From: Mycobacterium nebraskense
GTDB lineage: Bacteria; Actinomycetota; Actinomycetes; Mycobacteriales; Mycobacteriaceae
DNA length: 64,000 nucleotides
Reading direction: 5' to 3'
Assembly (NCBI RefSeq): GCF_002102255.1
Contig: NZ_LQPH01000188.1
Location: 1-64,000 of the forward strand
Part shown: positions 62,941 to 64,000 of the stretch, piece after piece
Layout of the letters: each line of letters opens with the position of its first letter
Position numbering within the stretch: position 1 is the first letter of the stretch
Notes under the pieces: generated by a model
Told to the model about the DNA's origin: nothing
Databases searched by the model: none
Seen by the model: the letters and a program-made list of their open reading frames with translations, nothing else
Made by a program: the position numbers and the translations under genes

Positions 62941-63152
62941 CTCCCTCTGTCTTCACCCGTTCGCCGGGCGCCTGAGAGATTCGGCGCCCGCTGGTGTCTG
63001 AGCGCCTTTCCCCATCGGCGGGTGTTGACCGCTGGGGATCAGCACCGCTTTCCAGAGGCATCGTTAACTCGCGCGGTCCGGGTGCCTGAGAGGTTAGCGG
63101 AGAGGTGTTGCTCCTTCGGCGTCCGTGACTGGCCGTCACGGAACTCTCCCGC
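62941..63152 (-). ncRNA. Tandem glycine riboswitch controlling gcvP
   Basis: Two glycine aptamers lie on the minus strand in the gcvP leader. Aptamer I (63152 down to 63048) shows GGGAGAG, the invariant GCCGAAGGAGCAA (63120-63108), CTCTCAGGCA (63092-63083) and the closing CTCTGGAAAG (63057-63048). Aptamer II (about 63023-62941) shows GCCGATGGGGAAAGG, TCTCTCAGGCGCC (62980-62968) and a closing CAGAGGGAG (62949-62941). This is the classic cooperative tandem layout, ending about 60 bases before the gcvP GTG. An on-switch is expected, so glycine activates its own catabolism. Confidence 0.94.
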
Positions 63153-63202
63153 ACTAGTGCGATGCGTGGCCCAGTTTACCCGGCCGGGTGGCGCGGGTGC
63201 GC

Positions 63203-63871
63203 TTAACCGATCTTGCGGTCGCGGGTCTTGCGGCGGGACGCCAGCTCGTCTTCCGGGGTGGCGATCGACTCGCCCCCGTCGGCCCGCTCACCGGGGAAGT
63301 CGGCGATCACCCCGGTCAGCTCGCGCATGGCGCCGGACACGGCGATGCCGAACACGCCCTGCCCGCCCTGCAACAGGTCGACAACCTCTTCGGCCGATGT
63401 GCATTCGTAAACCGTGGTGCCGTCGGAGAACAACGTGATGTTGGCCAGGTCCTGCACGCCGCGCTGGCGCAGATGATCGACCGCAACCCTGATGTTGTGC
63501 AGCGAGATCCCGGTGTCCAGCAGCCGCTTGACGATCTTGAGAACCAGGATGTCCTTGAACGAGTAGAGCCGCTGGCTGCCCGAGCCCGCCGCGCTGCGGA
63601 TCGACGGCACCACCAACGAGGTGCGCGCCCAGTAGTCCAGCTGCCGGTAGGTGATTCCGGCGATCTGGCAAGCGCTCGGGCCGCGGTACCCGACCAGCTC
63701 GTCCGGCACGGAGTCGTCGGGAAAGAGCCCGGGTTGCACGGGTGCCTCCGGTGCGGCGTTCGCGTGGTCAGCTAGGTCCAGCTGTTCTTGGCGTGGCTGC
63801 TCGCTCACGGTGCTTCCTCTCGCCGATCGCGCTATCGTTTCCAGCTGCGTCACTGGCTGCGTCGCAGCCAC
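63203..63871 (-). CDS. resR: MerR-family regulator ResR (Rv1830-like)
   Basis: This 222-residue protein has a MerR-type winged helix (GPSACQIAGITYRQLDYWARTS at about 64-85, then YSFKDILVLKIVKRLLDTGIS) and a C-terminal effector region without the cysteines of metal sensors. It corresponds to Rv1830 (resR), in which clinical M. tuberculosis mutations were linked to faster recovery after drug exposure, acting on growth and division genes. I list the ATG at 63871, near the annotated length of Rv1830 (225). A GTG at 63808 with GAGAGGAAG upstream is an alternative, giving 201 residues. It is upstream of the gcvP riboswitch on the same strand. Confidence 0.88.
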   Translation of the reverse strand: MAATQPVTQLETIARSARGSTVSEQPRQEQLDLADHANAAPEAPVQPGLFPDDSVPDELVGYRGPSACQIAGITYRQLDYWARTSLVVPSIRSAAGSGSQRLYSFKDILVLKIVKRLLDTGISLHNIRVAVDHLRQRGVQDLANITLFSDGTTVYECTSAEEVVDLLQGGQGVFGIAVSGAMRELTGVIADFPGERADGGESIATPEDELASRRKTRDRKIG

Positions 63872-64000
63872 GTTTGCTCGGGCCCGAGTGCTAGAGAGCT
63901 TACGCTGTTCAGTAGCTACCGCGCCCTTAAGTCGTGATCAAAGTATGGCCGCTGCCGGGCTAAGTGAGGGCGCTATCCGCCAGGCGTGTCGACATCCAGG
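63872..64000. other. Window end upstream of resR
   Basis: About 130 bases upstream of resR that should contain its promoter. I see no recognisable gene or site before the window ends. Confidence 0.4.

Noticed and set aside
62930..63154. 74-codon open frame on the minus strand
   Set aside because: It lies across both glycine aptamers, and its residues follow RNA-structure constraints rather than a protein family.

Overview
The window is high-GC, densely coded DNA from a slow-growing mycobacterium. The best guess is a member of the Mycobacterium avium complex or a close relative. Two things support this. First, the gene order follows, in reverse, the M. tuberculosis interval Rv1877 to about Rv1830 (MFS exporter, bfrA, Rv1875, Rv1874, Rv1873, lldD2, Rv1870c, Rv1869c to Rv1865c, adhA, Rv1861, apa, modCBA, Rv1856c, Rv1855c, ndh, Rv1847, blaI/blaR, gnd1, guaB1, Rv1842c, Rv1841c, glcB, Rv1836c, Rv1833c, gcvB, Rv1830). 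Second, it carries an intact oxyR next to ahpCD, a lon protease gene, and no urease operon between ndh and the Rv1847 thioesterase. Comparisons with M. tuberculosis are from memory, not from a search.

Region by region: 0.1-6 kb holds an AhpD-fold protein, an MFS exporter with a winged-helix-like tail, bfrA and bfd facing apart around two iron boxes, an enoyl-CoA hydratase, and the Rv1875/Rv1874 pair. 6-11 kb holds oxyR/ahpC-ahpD, a GH13 hydrolase, a DUF1810 protein and lldD2. 11-17.6 kb is an accessory block: a PhyH dioxygenase, lon with a stress-type promoter, a secreted Pro/Gly-rich protein, a Ddn-like reductase, a TfoX-N protein, an HhH protein and a DUF72 protein. 17.7-26 kb has a ferredoxin reductase-like flavoprotein, three lipid/CoA-type enzymes and a UppP paralogue. 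26-34 kb is a second accessory block: a frameshifted secreted phosphoesterase, a GNAT, an SDR, phosphoketolase and a cytochrome P450/AraC pair. 34-44 kb has a CPBP protease, adhA, a small membrane protein, apa, modABC, an SDR, an LLM oxidoreductase, a DUF4189 secreted protein and ndh. 44.5-53 kb has a thioesterase, blaI-blaR, gnd1, guaB1, an mbtK-type acyltransferase with an iron box, and two CNNM/CBS membrane proteins. 53-64 kb has glcB, Rv1836c-like, an orphan KasB-like synthase, a haloalkane dehalogenase-like hydrolase, gcvP behind a tandem glycine riboswitch, and a MerR-type regulator (resR).

The main themes are iron (three putative IdeR sites), oxidative and proteotoxic stress (oxyR-ahpCD, lon) and central carbon metabolism (phosphoketolase, gnd1, malate synthase, glycine cleavage). 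I saw no tRNA, rRNA, CRISPR array, insertion sequence or prophage. The most promising leads are the lon promoter/operator arrangement, the relocated mbtK with its own iron box, the orphan KasB paralogue, the single-base frameshift in the phosphoesterase, and several unassigned operator palindromes.
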